From Ficedula albicollis (Eukaryota; Chordata; Aves; Passeriformes; Muscicapidae), in the NCBI RefSeq assembly GCF_000247815.1, contig NC_021674.1, positions 27,747,763-27,811,762 of the forward strand: a DNA stretch of 64,000 bases, written 5' to 3'. This document shows, piece after piece, positions 47,001-61,400 of the stretch. Every line of letters begins with the position of its first letter. The stretch's first letter is position 1. Position numbers and translations under genes: made by a program. The notes below the pieces were generated by a model that saw only the letters and a list, made by a program, of their open reading frames with translations, ran no database searches and had not been told where the DNA came from.

Positions 47001-49327
47001 TGCAGGAGTTCAGTAAATTTTATGCCCATAGCTCTACACTGTGCAAGCCCTGTGTTTTCCCCAGCATTCTCTCTTCTTATGCACCACAATAGGATGGATT
47101 GTTCAAGGAACCAAATTAATCCAGAAAAAGTCAATTATTTCCTGTCACTTGAGGTCTTCAAACCAGCTTAGGAAATGCCAGATCAGACAAGTGCCAACAA
47201 CAGAAATGCAGAATCAGGAGCTGCTGCCAATTAATATTTGTTCCAAGTATTGTGTAACTACACCTTAAGCAGCATTCACTAAATCATTAATAAACTCTGA
47301 AAAAGTACCCTAAATCATTATATGGAACTACAAGGCGAAAGCCCTCCCCAAAACATAAAAAAGTTTCAATAAAAAAAGTTGTTTCCACGTCAAGGAACTT
47401 CAGGGAGTAAATAGAAACACACCCAGTGCAAATTTCACAAAGTTGTGCAAAACAGCTCTTCTTAAATTTACACGCAGGTTTTAGGGCACAGACAAAAAAC
47501 ATGTGGCCAGGACACAGCTCCCTACATGCAGTGTCTCCCACCTTCAGAACACCCCCAGCCAGGAGGGTTACAAGGTGCTTGCACCACAAAGTGGTCAGGA
47601 GCCTCAGTGCTTCTGTGGCCAGTGGCCTGTAAAAGTGGCAAACTCACAGAAGCAGCCCTGGTAGATGGGCATTATGCTTTTCAGCATTGTGCACTATGCT
47701 TGAGCCCTCCCAGATTCTACTCTACAGAGGATGGGGGAGTACTCCTGGATGACTTTTAGCCAGAAGGCTGCTTACAGTAGGGCAGATTCAAAAATAGGTA
47801 TTTTGAGCCAAGAGCATTTTACCTCAGAATATGATTGCACTTACACAAATTCTATGTACACTATCTCACTTCTCAGAAGTGAGGAATACAGTCTTCAGCG
47901 TCCCAAAACACAAAAGCACCATGAGACATAGCATCCACCACTGAACATGGCACAACAAAGGGAGACTACTTTGACTTAATCTGCACAGTAGTGACTCTTA
48001 ACTCTCCAAATAAACTGCATGGATTGTTCCCTCTCAGTATGAAAAGACATTTAGATTCATGATACAGCTTTGGGATAACAAACCATATTATCCAGCTCTT
48101 AACAATTTGAGTGCCAAAAATGCTCACAATACCCAAATGTAAATATCTTGTCCAGACTGCTCATCATAAAATACATCACAAAAATAAAGCTGAATGCTTC
48201 CCATTAAAGGCTTAAAAAAATTATAAGATGCATTAAGCATTTAATTGGGGCTACTTATGTCTTTATACTATGTAAATGTGTAATATTTTAGTAGGACTAA
48301 GTTAGTTCAGCTAACAAGACACCAGCACTCCACAGTAGGATAGTTTTTAATTGAGAAAAACTTAAATAGTCCTGGGCTAATAAAATATTTGAACTTGACC
48401 ACGTTTACAGTATTTTCTTCAGAAAGTAAGACCAAAGAGACAAAGCCATCATAAGAAATTCACTGCTAAAGAACTAAACTCAATATTCCAAAATCAGAAC
48501 ATGAAGAAATAAATGACGCAGTCCAAAGAAATTTGAAGAAGCCTATCATGTTATTTTACAGAATGTAGCATCAAATGTTGGTTTTCCTCATGATTAAACA
48601 CACACTGAATTCTGGTAGCAAAGCACTAACGGTCCTCAAGCTGAATTTTAATGTCTAAAACAAACAAAACCACTACAATATCCAGTTCTTTGCAAGTTTC
48701 CAAACTCCAGCCAGAGAGGTATCAAAAAAACCACAGTGTTTATTCTGCCTCACAACCAGCCAGACCTGGACTTTGACCTTTCATGGATAACCAAATAACA
48801 GTTGCTTTAAAACAAGCAAACAAACAAAGCAACTCATTGAACATCAACAGAAAGGGCCCTGATCCACCCTATGACAGCACAATACCACCACTGCCAACAC
48901 TGTCCCCCAGAAATGAAAGCTGGGTCACACACACTCAGGAAGTAAGAGACAGAAGGGAGAAAGCAAAGAGCAGCGGTGTATGCCACAGGTTAGCTAGTAA
49001 ACTGCAACCTACCCAAGGGCATGCTTCCAACACACAGTAAACCTAAGGTAATAAATAACATCCCTTTCCTGAAAGGGGCATTCATTGGGCTACCTGAATT
49101 TTGGGTAAAGTAAGAGCACAGGGGAAATGCACTAGTGCTGAAAATTCATGCAGTACTTCTTCCTTATTGTACCTATGTGAAAAAGCCAAAACTAAACCAG
49201 AAGTTATTTTCTGCTTGCTTACTTGATACAATGCACAACTTCCACCCTAAAAAGAGTTGTTCATCCATTGTAATAAAAGATAATGAATTCTTTCTACATT
49301 TGCTAAGTGATTCTTCATTCTATACAG

Positions 49328-49402
49328 AACCAAGACTGAACAAAATCTTGATTTGTGATTCTACTGTGAATCAACCAAGACTGAACAAAGTTTTGATTTG
49401 TG
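49328..49402. repeat. Two-copy direct repeat, 45-bp period
   Basis: AACCAAGACTGAACAAAATC-type segment at 49328 repeated at 49373 with a few differences, followed closely by the duplication at 49449. Confidence 0.8.
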
Positions 49403-49448
49403 GGTCTGCAGGTGTGGGAGTTTTTGGCGAATTCTTTTTTCCCCTTTT

Positions 49449-49586
49449 CAAACAAGGAAGCTGCACTAAAACAGTCATATTAATCAGTTAAAGTTCAAAA
49501 CTAAGAACTCTATGAAGCAAACAAGGAAGCTGCACTAAAACAGTCATATTAATCAGTTGAAGTTCAAAACCAAGAACTCTATGAAG
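49449..49586. repeat. Two-copy tandem repeat, 69-bp unit
   Basis: Copies at 49449-49517 and 49518-49586, starting CAAACAAGGAAGCTGCACTA, with about two differences. Confidence 0.9.
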
Positions 49587-50155
49587 CAATTTAGGTGCTT
49601 TATCCTTTTTGAAGCACTTTATACAATATTACAGTTTTGAAAAATCCACAGAAGTATCCTTCCACTGTGTTTTAGAGGTAAAACACAGAACTTCCTGAAA
49701 AGCTAAATGCCTCGAAATAAATTTGCTTGAGGTTCCAGTCAAAGTTGAGTTCAGCAAGTTGTAGTTTGCAGTTAAAAGTTCTATATCCAGTTAGTAATTT
49801 AAACTATTAAATGATGAACTTCCAACAGAAGCACACTGTTGGACCAGCATTTCTCACTCACGTAAAAGCCTGCTAACACCATGGGCTTCACATTTAATTA
49901 TGTCCATACATTTAAACATCACCTCACAAAAGACAGATATAAGTTACAGCGTCAGAAAGCTGCTTTTTGATACATCTTACAAAATATATTTTAAACTTTC
50001 TTCCTGCAGACCTGTCTTTAATATATATTTGCACTTTTGTAATTCCTAAATTCTCTGTGACTCACTTTCAGGTAAGCCTTAGATCAGTAAATTCACATTA
50101 TGGCTGTGTGGATATGTTGGCAGCACTGGTAGCTTAAGTGATAGTTGCTCTCAGC

Positions 50156-50363
50156 AGCCCATTCCTGCTCCATGCTCTGTGGCTGAGCAGACATACAGAC
50201 AGCTACGCTGGTACAAATGAATGCCTGAAGCACAGACTGCTCATGTGGCTGATGAGGAAATCCAACTTTGTTGAATTATACAAGCAGAAGATGAAGGAAG
50301 AGCAAAAGCCAGCCTTACTGGAACTCAGAATGCAATTTGCATTTGCCTACTGGGAGATCACTG
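50156..50363 (+). other. Candidate plus-strand exon (splice and ORF signals only)
   Basis: An open frame crosses a 208-base stretch bounded by an acceptor-like gttgctctcag and a donor CTG then gtaagc. The peptide includes NFVELYKQKMKEEQKPALLE and LRMQFAFAYWEITG, less skewed than typical chance ORFs here. I recognise no family. It would be antisense to PPM1B intron 1 or upstream DNA. Chance remains likely. Confidence 0.15.
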
Positions 50364-52092
50364 GTAAGCACTTACTTCTCTATTCTTCTGTAACAGATCA
50401 GAGTTATGCTCAGCACAGCTCAAGCAGAGAAATGCGGAATCATCTCTCCATCAGTTATGCCAGGCATCTTTAGGAAGAGAGGAGGCTGAAGAGCACAGAC
50501 GTCTAACATGCTTCAGTAAAAACACCACAGTACCAAACTCTTTAGTTTTCAGTTATTTAATCCTTAGCTGAACTAAGGAGAAGGAAGCACTTTCAAGAGC
50601 TAAAATGTATTCCACGTATATGTTAGTTTTCTTAAAAAAAGACCCTCAACTGACATAACAAAGCATTGTAAACAGAGGACTCTGAACAAACATGTTTATT
50701 GGGGCTGCTAGGACTTTCTAGAGAAAAGCGTGCAGAAATTTCTAACTAGTTTTATCTTACCTTACATAATAGCTGTAGTGCCAGTAAAGTTCTAGATACA
50801 CAAGATTCCACAGCAATCCAGGAGTCACAGTTCAAGAAAGATGTCTTTGTATTCTGTATGGGTTTGTATTTTTCCTTGATATAAAGGGCAGAGTCTAAAA
50901 TCATTAATCTCCCTGATGGCTACTCAAAATTCCAGCTCAAACACACTGAAGTGATATGCATGGGCAACCTAAGATCATATTTACTATCACTGCAGTGCCT
51001 ATCAAATGAGCACATTCTTACACTGTCTCCCCATGAGGTAAATTTAATATCACATAGCTAGCTAGAATACCTGCGTAACAACACCTGATTTGAAAATATC
51101 TGTCCATCTGTTTGTCTTTGCTAACATCTGGCCTTCAAACTGATGTTTTAAAAAAATACAACCACTATTGGTAGATTACTCAGATTTTCTAAATGTCTAT
51201 AAAATCAGCCTGAGCACTGGTCAGATGAGATGATTCTGAGAAAGAATCTACCATATTTGTCACCTAATAATATCAGAATGCACATCTTTTCTGAAGTCCT
51301 CTGGGACAAAACAGCATGTCCCTAAACCACACCTCACACTTGACAGTCTCATCCACTCTCCCTACTATATTCATGAGCACCCAGATTCTGTCACTCCTTT
51401 GGCCTAGAAAAGAAAGGCATTAGTGAACTATAGTATTATTCAAGTTCAGACAAAATCTTGAAAATAAAAACCCCTCTGTTTATTATGCAATAGAAAAGGC
51501 TTAGCCCTTTCCAGTTAAGCCATTGAAAGAAGGCATCTTAAGCATAAAACCATAAAAAATTCCTACAGAATCAATTGTCAGCAAAATCAGAGAAAGTAAC
51601 ATAGCTCAAATCAGTTAATTCAGCAGCAAGTACATGCTCTTGGATAATAAACTCCCTTGTTACAAACCTCATTGTAGGATAGTTAAGAACATTGACATAG
51701 TTGTATAATTTCATTACTAAGACAGCAAAGATGATTGAGCTACAAAATTTTAAGATGCTTTAGCTGCAGGTTACAGTCAAAGTCTGATGGTTTTCAAATG
51801 ATTAATATCCTTCTGAGTGTCTTGCATGAAATGGTTAGAAGAGGAAAGAAGAGATTATCTGCAGATGGCTACCTTGACTAATTCCTCTGTGACCAGTATT
51901 CAGTGATTTTTAAGCCAGAGTCCTCAAAAATTAATATTTATCTGGGTAGAGAACTTCACCCTAGCTCCTACAGGCTACCACTGCATTTAGAACAGGTCAG
52001 CTTTTGAATCAAGTCTTGCTATTATCATTGAAACCAATTAGGAATTTTTTATCCTCAGTACCACATCTTAAATTTCTGCTGTTCCTAACACC

Positions 52093-52131
52093 AAAAAAAA
52101 AAAAAAAAAAAAAAAAAAAAGGAAAAAAAAA
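52093..52131. repeat. A28-GG-A9 tract
   Basis: Twenty-eight A, two G, then nine A. No retroposed body could be recognised upstream, so this may be a simple A-tract rather than an element tail. Confidence 0.85.
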
Positions 52132-54308
52132 GCTTAAACATGTATTTCTGCACAGATCCTGTATTTAGAACAAATATCCCACGGATATTCTCAAAGGCAC
52201 AACACCACATTATCACATTTTGTCTATAAGGGGAATGAAGCCATTACAATATACGTATGCCAACTATTCACATTTTCCCCTATCTTACAAATACAGCACA
52301 ACCCTTAGTGTGACCACGAGTATATCCAACCTTTAGAAGGAATTTAAACTCCACAAAGTGGGGTGAAAAAACAAAAAGAATTAAAATAACATTACTTCAG
52401 TTAGGAGCAGGTACAAAAAACACAGCAAGAATTTGCTAATGCTGCTATGTTTGACAATGACAGAAAAAAAGACATATCAAATTTAAAAGGGATAATAGGA
52501 ATTGGATTTTATTTCTATATGATAGCAATGATCAGAGGAAGGACTTCCCCTCTCCCAAATAAGGCTCCTTTTCAACTTCCAACAGTATTCTTCAGGTATG
52601 AATGCACTAAAACTGAGCCATCACAGCAGATTTAAAAAAAACCAAACAACTTGGCCACTGCTGATGTGCAGACAGTTACAGAAGGCATAAATTCTCCGCC
52701 ACACTACATAGACACTTGGATCTATTAGTGGCTTTTTTTAGCCATGTTACCACTTGCTAAATTTATATACATCAGGAGTTAAATTAAATGCAAAAAAGGT
52801 CATTCAACACCACAATAAAATGACCAGCACGTTTAAATTGGTAACATAAGAAAACCAGCAGTACGAGCTGCCAAATATTAAGAGTTACGATGCTATAGGC
52901 ATTTTAATGTTTACTGCAAAGCATGCAACTTGGAAAGAGAGAATTCAGGCATCTGTTATGTCAACTCCCAGCCTACACACACAATCTTTCAAAAGAAGTA
53001 CTTTAAGTAATACAGGAACTGAAGGCTCCAAATAGGAATTGTTAAAACAAATAGTTATTATTATATCTCAATTACAGTTTTAGAACATTTTTCTCTTTGT
53101 CTCTTCCAGGTTAAGACACTACTTCTAGATACTAGCAGTTACTCCAGTAGCAGCACCATTATTACTATTAACAGAATCAGCACATAGAAATGTAAAGGCA
53201 ATTAAAAATTTTCAAGAGGGTACATTTGTTTAGAAAGTCATTTCCTTATTGCTAACAATGACTTATGACCTTTCTAAATCAACCCGATTTGATAAGCAAT
53301 GCTGAAGAGAAGCAGCTGATCCTACACGATACATAATTATGTACCCTCATACTGTAACAATCAATATACCAGAAGTCATATGATATTCAATGCATAGTAT
53401 GGTATGAAAAGTCATCTTTCAGATCACAGATGACTTGTCCAGACTATTTCAGAAAACACACTACTCTCCTCCCTGCTGCTCTACTTCCCATCAGGCTAGA
53501 GAAACTTTTTAAAGAAGAAGCCTAGTTTAAAAAATTACTTTCTCTAGGAACTGCAGAGTGAAGCCAATTTCCATTACCTTTTTTTCTGGCAGCAGGCTCC
53601 AGTATCATTGCCTGGACACATGGAATCTTTTTCAGGTGTCTGCATTGAGGCTACCTGGCCTGCTTAATTTGTCATGTACACAAGAGTAGCTGGCAAGAAG
53701 CAGTCACTTGACAACTTCTAAGCTTTAAAAAAGTTTTGTCCAATTCATACTGCAACTTCAGTTCCACAATAAGTCACTTGGACTCGTTTTTAATCAATAG
53801 TTTAAATGCTCAATTTGCAATATATATTTTGATGCTGAAGTTTCAGAGATCTCTATTGAGTAAAAACTGTTTTAATTTTGCCGCTATACCAGTATCACAA
53901 TACATGCTGAACTATACCTACAAAAATTCAAAGGGCAATTCTGTCAGAAACAATGTTAAAACTAACACACAAGAAGATCATGCCAATTTTCAAGAAATCA
54001 GAGAAGGTGCTTAAGGGCATGACATGCAGTCAAGGCCATAATGATAGACATGACCAAGAGGATTCCAGGAAAGTTAGCATGTTAATAATTCAACATTCAC
54101 TTTATGCTACTCATCATTTCAGAGATCAGCTGCAGGCAAATCTAGATAATACAGATTAAGACACCATCTCCAGCTCCACCAAAGGTTACTACTGCTCCTG
54201 TACACTGCTGGCTGCAAGACATGCCCTTGCTGGACTGAATAGTGACAGAAACATCTTAGCACAGAGACACATTTAAAAAACCATATTAATTGTAGCAAGG
54301 GGGCAAAC

Positions 54309-54388
54309 ACTCTATCCTGCCATCCCATTTATAAAACAACTTGTCAAGACTCTATCCTGCCATCCCATTTATAAAACAACTCATCAAG
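54309..54388. repeat. Two-copy tandem repeat, 40-bp unit
   Basis: ACTCTATCCTGCCATCCCAT unit at 54309-54348 and 54349-54388, differing at about two positions. Confidence 0.9.
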
Positions 54389-54990
54389 TTATTTTAAAAT
54401 TATTTCTGTAAAGCTCGTATCAGCCTTGCCACTTTACTACCACAAAGCTTAACTTGCATATATTCTATACTAGTATAACAAACTATCTGGATCCATAAAA
54501 ACTAGGAATCCATAAAGTAATCATGGCACACAAAGGAATGCTCTTAAGTATTCGAGCACTTGCAGAATGACAACTGAAAGAATCAGATTAATTTAGCAGT
54601 TTAAAAGAAAAGCAGACAATTAGTTTGGGGATTACACAAATAATGCAGTAAACCCTACTGCATAAAAAACAGACCCACAGTAAAAAAAATATCAGAAATA
54701 GGTATGTGAATAGAAGACTGCTGATCTGAGCTTTCAAACAGATGCTGAACACAGCACAAGTGCCAATTTCAGTAGGTTTCCATGCCCCCAAAACTGAAGA
54801 GCTGGCACTAGGCAACCAGCTGCCTATATTAGGTGATACTTACACATTAGTCCTCAAAACATCTCCCACATCCTTCTGAACATCTCCAACACCACTTCTA
54901 TGACTGGAGACCGTGTCTTGTATTCTCTCTTCTATGCAAATACCTGCCCTGTAAAGGGATAGCTATGTGCTTCTCCAGTCTTCAAAGAGT

Positions 54991-55400
54991 GGTCTGGGTT
55001 GGAAATGACCTTAAAGACCACCTGGTTTCAACCCACCTGCCACAAGCAGGGACACCTCTTACTGGATCAAGTTGCTCAAAGCTCCATACAACTGGCCTCG
55101 GTCACGCACGATTTCTCTGGGCAACTGATTCCAGTGCCTCACTACCCTCACAGTAAAAATTTCTTCCTAATATTCAATCTAAACCCACCCTCTTGCAGTT
55201 TAAAGCCATTACACCTTGTCCCATTAAAGCACATTCTTGTCAAAACTCCCACTCCAGTTTTCTTGTAGGCACCCTCTAGGTACTGGAAGGCTATTCTAAG
55301 GTCTCCCAAGAGCCTTCTCTTCCCCAGCCTGAACAACCTCAACTCTATCAGCTTTTCCACACAGGAGAGGTACTTCAGCCCTCTCATCTGCTTCATAGCC
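54991..55400 (-). mobile_element. CR1 LINE 3' portion, truncated
   Basis: Reverse-oriented CR1 3' end beginning GGTCTGGGTTGGAAATGACC and continuing through CCAGTGCCTCACTACCCTCA, AAAAATTTCTTCCTAATATT, TTTAAAGCCATTACACCTTG and CTTCCCCAGCCTGAACAACC. More complete than the 33.1 kb copy; extends to the segment near CTTCAGCCCTCTCATCTGCT. Coding part of CR1 is absent. Confidence 0.9.
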
Positions 55401-58400
55401 CCATATATATATACAAATGTTTATATGTATATTCCACTTTGTCCTGAGAGTGGTGCGGGAATGACACAACAAACATTATTAACGTTTTGTTAAACTGTGC
55501 GTGTAAGCTGAAGGCAATGGCATCACTGCTGAACAATGCTAATGGCTCCAACTACTTGATTGTGCTCTAACTCGCAGAAAGGTGACAACTGCACAGGTGC
55601 TTGAAGCTATGGCTTTATTAAAAGAAATACATGTACCATTTCCTCCAAAATGCAGCAAACCTGCCATCTAAATCCCAACTATTTCCTGATATTTTGAAAG
55701 TGACTGAAATATTACTCAAAAGTGCGTTCACTCTCTGCATTCACAAGAGAATTACAAAAAGCTCAGCACAGGACCAAAAAGTAACCAAAAAGGAGTTACT
55801 AAAACACTGCCAATTTAGTAAGACATTCCAAAACATGCAACTTAGTGTATCACTTTTATAATTAGCAACACTATACTATTCAAACATTGCAATAAACATT
55901 AGCTACAAGTAGCAACCTAAGTGACTATTTCAGTTAAGGAACACAGCCAGAGCTAGCTTATATACGTCTATTATTAGTGCATTTCAACAGATATATGCAG
56001 AGGTATTTAATAAAGAGTGTTAGCATTCTGCAGGAATAGAACGGTTCTGCAAGAAGTCAAACAGTACCATTTTGCCAAGTCTCAGTATTTATGCTTTGTG
56101 TCATCTGATCATGGACGATTTTGAAAGTCTTAACTTGAAGGCAGTACAAAAATAAAATTTCTTTCACATCTTTGTCTTTCTGATTAAGATTCACCTTAAA
56201 GACTCTTCCTTGTATATTGGAGTAAATAAAGCAGAAGAGTCTGTAACTAGTAAAACGGAAGAATTTACAACTTCTCTCCTAGTTCAACACAATATTCAAT
56301 AAAATCTCTAACTCAAATGCTTAATAGTAACAGCTAAACTGAAACTAATAAACTCTGTGAACCAGTGGAAGAGGCCAAGCTAGACAATAAGTTCCTATTT
56401 GTCTATGGCAATGTCACCAAACATCCAGTGACTACTTTTCACTTGTTAAAGATGAAAGTATGAAGTGATCTAAGACACCAACCATTTGATGGCCACAACT
56501 TGCCAAAAAACCTCCACTTTCAATACGTACCACCTTTACAGATGTCATGTAAGCAAATCCATTTCTAAACCAGGAATATGTAAACCATATGACAGGGAGA
56601 ACCTGCATACAGTCATGTGTATGTGTGGGTACTTAAGTGCAGAGATAATGGAGAAGTTTGGCATATAAATGCAATTGTTTACACGAATATATCCACATTC
56701 TGGATGCCAAGGAAAAGAAACACTAAAAACTGAGATTTGAACTTATTTTAAAGCATAGAAACCGTGACAAAGAAGTCTGCTACAGGCCACTATGGATTTC
56801 TTTAAAAGCACAAGCAGAAACGTGCCTAAGCTTTCTTACTTACAATGAAGAAACTAAGCTGCATTTCCCCCAAACCCATGAGAAGGGCTACCACAGTTAA
56901 ACCCACCCTTCCTCCGTAGACCAGAATACTGTTTCTGCAGCAAGAACCTGCCTCAAGCATTGTCTCCTCTGGAGATCCTCTACATGCAGCATCTAAGATG
57001 ACAGTTCACTTCCTTCTTTGCCCAGGCTTGTGAAAAGACACTAATCTCAGAAAAACTGAGATTTAGTTTCACTACCCAGCACAGGTAACTTGAAATACTC
57101 TGCAGATGACTTTGTTTTACCTCAAGGCTCAGAACGCCAAAGGTAAGTGAGAGACAATATATATGGATAACTACAGTGTTCTAAAACTTCATTTTTGACA
57201 CTGAAAAAGAGTATTTTTCCTTTCTTAAATTAAATGTTTATTCACTGAATGTATCTTGCTTATTCCAAGCCTACTCTATAGGCAGATTCTAAGTAACTAC
57301 TGCTTAATACCAAAAACAGCCAGCAAGAGTAAGTGATCAGGTTAAAACTATGTTCTTCAGTAGACCCTTGAGAAGCTGTAGCTGTAACTGATGTCCAGAT
57401 GGAGTATGAACCATTGACCAGCCACCCTTTAAAATGACTCCTCAACCAGTTTTCATTTGTCTAGTCATCCTCCCATTGAGACTGTAAATAGGAGTATGCT
57501 GAAAACACCTTGCTAAAATCAAAATTTTTAAAAAAAAAAATTCACTGCTCCATCCTCAGCTGAAGTCATTTGACAAAAGGCAGTCAGGTCGGTCAAGCAC
57601 AACTGACCGAACAACTTCACCGAACTGGGTGAAGCCAGGCAGACTGAAAATAGTCACCTTTTAAAAAATGTTTTTCTGCATATTTATATAAACTACCTAT
57701 TGATAGTGCTATCCAAATAAAGCTGTATTTAATGTTTTTACTAAGTGACATAGAAAGCCTTCTTTATTATATAACATAGCAAGGATGCCTGAAACAGTGA
57801 ACAGGAACCATCTCTATCCTCCAACAATTTACAGAATTCAAATGTTCTGAAGCCTAAATACAAGAACTCTGTGCCTTAAAAAAACCAAAAACCAGGCCTT
57901 GACATGCGAAACGCAGACATCAAACAATTCAGTTTTTGTCTAGTTTTCAAAGTGTCGGGCTACAAGACAGCAAATAGTAGAGGTTATAAAAGGGAAAACT
58001 TGGTCTTTGTAACAGTATCTAAAATTTAATACAGAAAGGGATGGCTGAGAAAGAGAAGAGAAAGAAGTGGAAAAGAACAGCAAATGACCAAGAAAACTCA
58101 AACATGTTTCACTATGAACATTGTAAAGAATGGCTACAATTCAGTTTGCTTCCATCCTTTCAGATAGCTTGAATTTCTCCCCAACCTTATTGCAGGAGAC
58201 CGCCAAAACTGAACAAATACGGAAACTCCTGGTCACAGAATCAGCCAGTGCCTGACAAACAACTGCAAACTCTATTCTTTACTGGTGATGACATTACTCA
58301 TGTTTCACCCAAAATAGTTCAGTCCCTCTGCAGTTCATCAAAACCTAGGCTTGAAACAGGCGGTGGGTAAGATACTGTAACTGCACATTAAGCAGTGACA

Positions 58401-61400
58401 AACACCACAGCAGACCAGCTGAGGCAGTCCTCCTACCCCTAAGGAAATCTGCAAATGTGACAAAAAGCACAGAAAAAACAGCTTGGCTTGCTCAGAAACT
58501 TTCAGACAAACTCCTTACCATGACCTTTGCTATGCAAAGTTTTGGTTTCTGTTGCATTCTCATGTACCTACAGATATTCTTGTCAGCAAGTGCTGGTATT
58601 TAATTAAACCGGAATGACTACTATGAAGGGAGTCATATAAACATATAACCTGTAGCAGGCTACGCATTTGGGGAAAATCCAAAAGAGGGGAATGGACCTT
58701 TTTAATTTAGTTATAATTGGTATTTTCATGTCAACATTTAATTCCATACTCTTTTACTTTAGGACTGCAACATGACTGGTGACACTACTAAGATTGTCAC
58801 AGTTACGTGACTTCTCTATGGTCTTCAGCAGCAGTAACATTCCAAGCAAACACAGAACTTCCATTCACAAGATAGGTCATCAGGTATCCCAACCACCAGT
58901 GTCAAGAACCAACACTAGTAACTACACAAGTGCCTCATTTGAAACACCTCAGCGTGCGGTCTTACGGTAAGTGAGGCTAAGCTGAACTGATAACTGCTGT
59001 AAGCTCACCTCCTGCCACAGGTAGTTTCTACCTCAGCTTTGGCATCAGTTGCTCTTGTATCCTCCCGCAGCAAGCTGATTCAAGTAGCTAAAAAAAAATT
59101 CATCTCAGCAATATGTACCCAACATGTGCACATTACCCAATTCTTAGCACAAGATGAGACAGCCAAGTATCAACATGAGAAGGAAGAGGACGCCCCACAT
59201 GGTCAGAAGCAGAAAACCGCAGAAATATAATAGCATTAACATACTTGGATAAATATACAAGAACCTCTTCCTTAATGAAAGTCAGGATTATGCATGGGTT
59301 CCAGAAGTAAATGCCTGAGTGTGTGCAGATGCCTAGCAAAAACTCTATTCTGTACCATATCAACACTGAAAAGTGGTGAAAAACCAAACTGTTCTAACAG
59401 CCTTGAACCTTTAAAGAGAGGAACACTAGACACTCACCAACTGGGCAGCATGCAGCAAAAATCTGTTTGGGCAGAGGGAACAAATTCTCCATAATAAGAG
59501 ACAAAACCAAAGCTGCATTATGTACAGTAAGTGACTCAGCTTACAAGAAGATGCAATACCCATTGTTTCTAAACAACTACAAAAACGAAATAGCAGTGCC
59601 TGGCTGACAAAGGAGCTGATGTACCTAGTGCCCAGCACTCTCACCAAGGTAGCATAAGATTTCATTACTAGAAACCAACACAGAAGCAGCAAAGCTTCAA
59701 CTGAATGACATGCTTGCCACATGAACTCTCCTATCTATAGAATTTTGAAGGCACAACCCTTTGGCCGTTGGACCTAATAAGGTTTATTGCTTTTTTCCCC
59801 CTCCTAATGTAAAAATTAATCTGGGGTCACATCAGCTCACTCTTACTTTCCTTCTCTGAACAACGCAGTTCAAAGTACATCTTTTCAGTCATCCAAAGAC
59901 CTTATAATAATCTTCAGTAGCCGTGATGCAAGTCTACAAATTCCATGACACCTTAAATCCATAAGGCACTAAGTTTTTCCACTATCTGCAGGACTTTTTA
60001 CACAATTCAGGGCAAAAAACCCAACAACTTGCACAGCTCAGGAAAAAGCACTATAGACTAAATCTTCTCTCATTCCCCCCAGTCCTTCTCAAGAACGGAT
60101 TCAACAGGAGGAAATGAGCCCAAAGAAACCAAACATAAACAAAAATAAGGATAGAGAAAAAAAGACTAATAGCAAGAAGCTCCTCCCCATCTCACCCAGC
60201 AATGTCAGTGATCAATTTTTACTTGTTGGGTTTTACTCATGCCAGTATCAAAAAGAGTCAGGATAGCTCTGAAAGGCAAGCAGATGTAGTGGCAGGCAGC
60301 AGAACTTGGTAATAAAAGGCAGTGCAGTGTATGTGCTGATAAAAATCTTTAAAATTATGTACAGACAAAGAACAAGAAACAGATCCCCATGATGAGAGCA
60401 AGTAGGAATACTCCTTGATGAATACTGTGCTCTGCCTACTCAAATATTCTCTGGATTAGCTGAAGTTATCAGTGAATTTATGCAGCAAGTTCTTCAGAAA
60501 GAATTGTAGTTTTCTTCCTTACCCAGGACATGACTTTTCATGTCCTCTCCTGACTTTACTTCAGTTTCTCTCTTGCAGTAACGGCATCACACTTTGACTC
60601 AGGGAAAGGAGAGGATAAACACTGACTGGAAAAAGCCAACTTCTGAAGTTGGAACTAAACGAACTGCACAGAAGAAAGGTTGCTCACAGGTAGACCTGGT
60701 TCACCACTTACTGTACTAGCGGTAGCTTAAGATGCCGACTACTAAGAAGATAAATTGAGAAAAGGATGATGGAGTTTCCAATACAGTGTTCTAGGACCAT
60801 TACTTGACTTCAGAAAAAGGTTTTAAGCACAAATCTGACAACTCAGGACAGATCTAAGCTGTCAGATGTGCTTTGTATGCAAGAGCTTGTTTTAATCAGT
60901 GCTCCAATAAACAAACAAACAAGGCCTTTGGAGGAAGGGACAACAGGAAGAGACCTATTAACGAGTTTTCCACATTATCTTTCTGTTCTTTGTGAAACTT
61001 GACAACATTATCTGGTTTCAAGTCTGGACAAACCTTAAGATACCTTTCCAAAAAATCACTTACTTCAGTTACGACATTGCTACCCCAACTTTTGTTCATA
61101 CAAAACACATCTGAATCTCCTAAGCCTAAACAAAACAGGATGGCAAAGAAAGATTACTTCCAGCAGTAACTGAGCCCTACATTCCCTCTCTACAGATTCA
61201 GATACACAGAAAACTTCAGACTGAAACCAGTGTGGTTGTTAAATACATCTGTGAAGTTTTCAAGGATTTTCCCAAAATCCTTTTTTCCAAATACGAATTA
61301 ATAAAATACAATTGCAGAGTACCTTCCATAGTGATATTTTTCTAACCGTATTAAACTGTGTTTCCTGCCATTGCCAACAGCAGCACACAAGCTCATTTCA

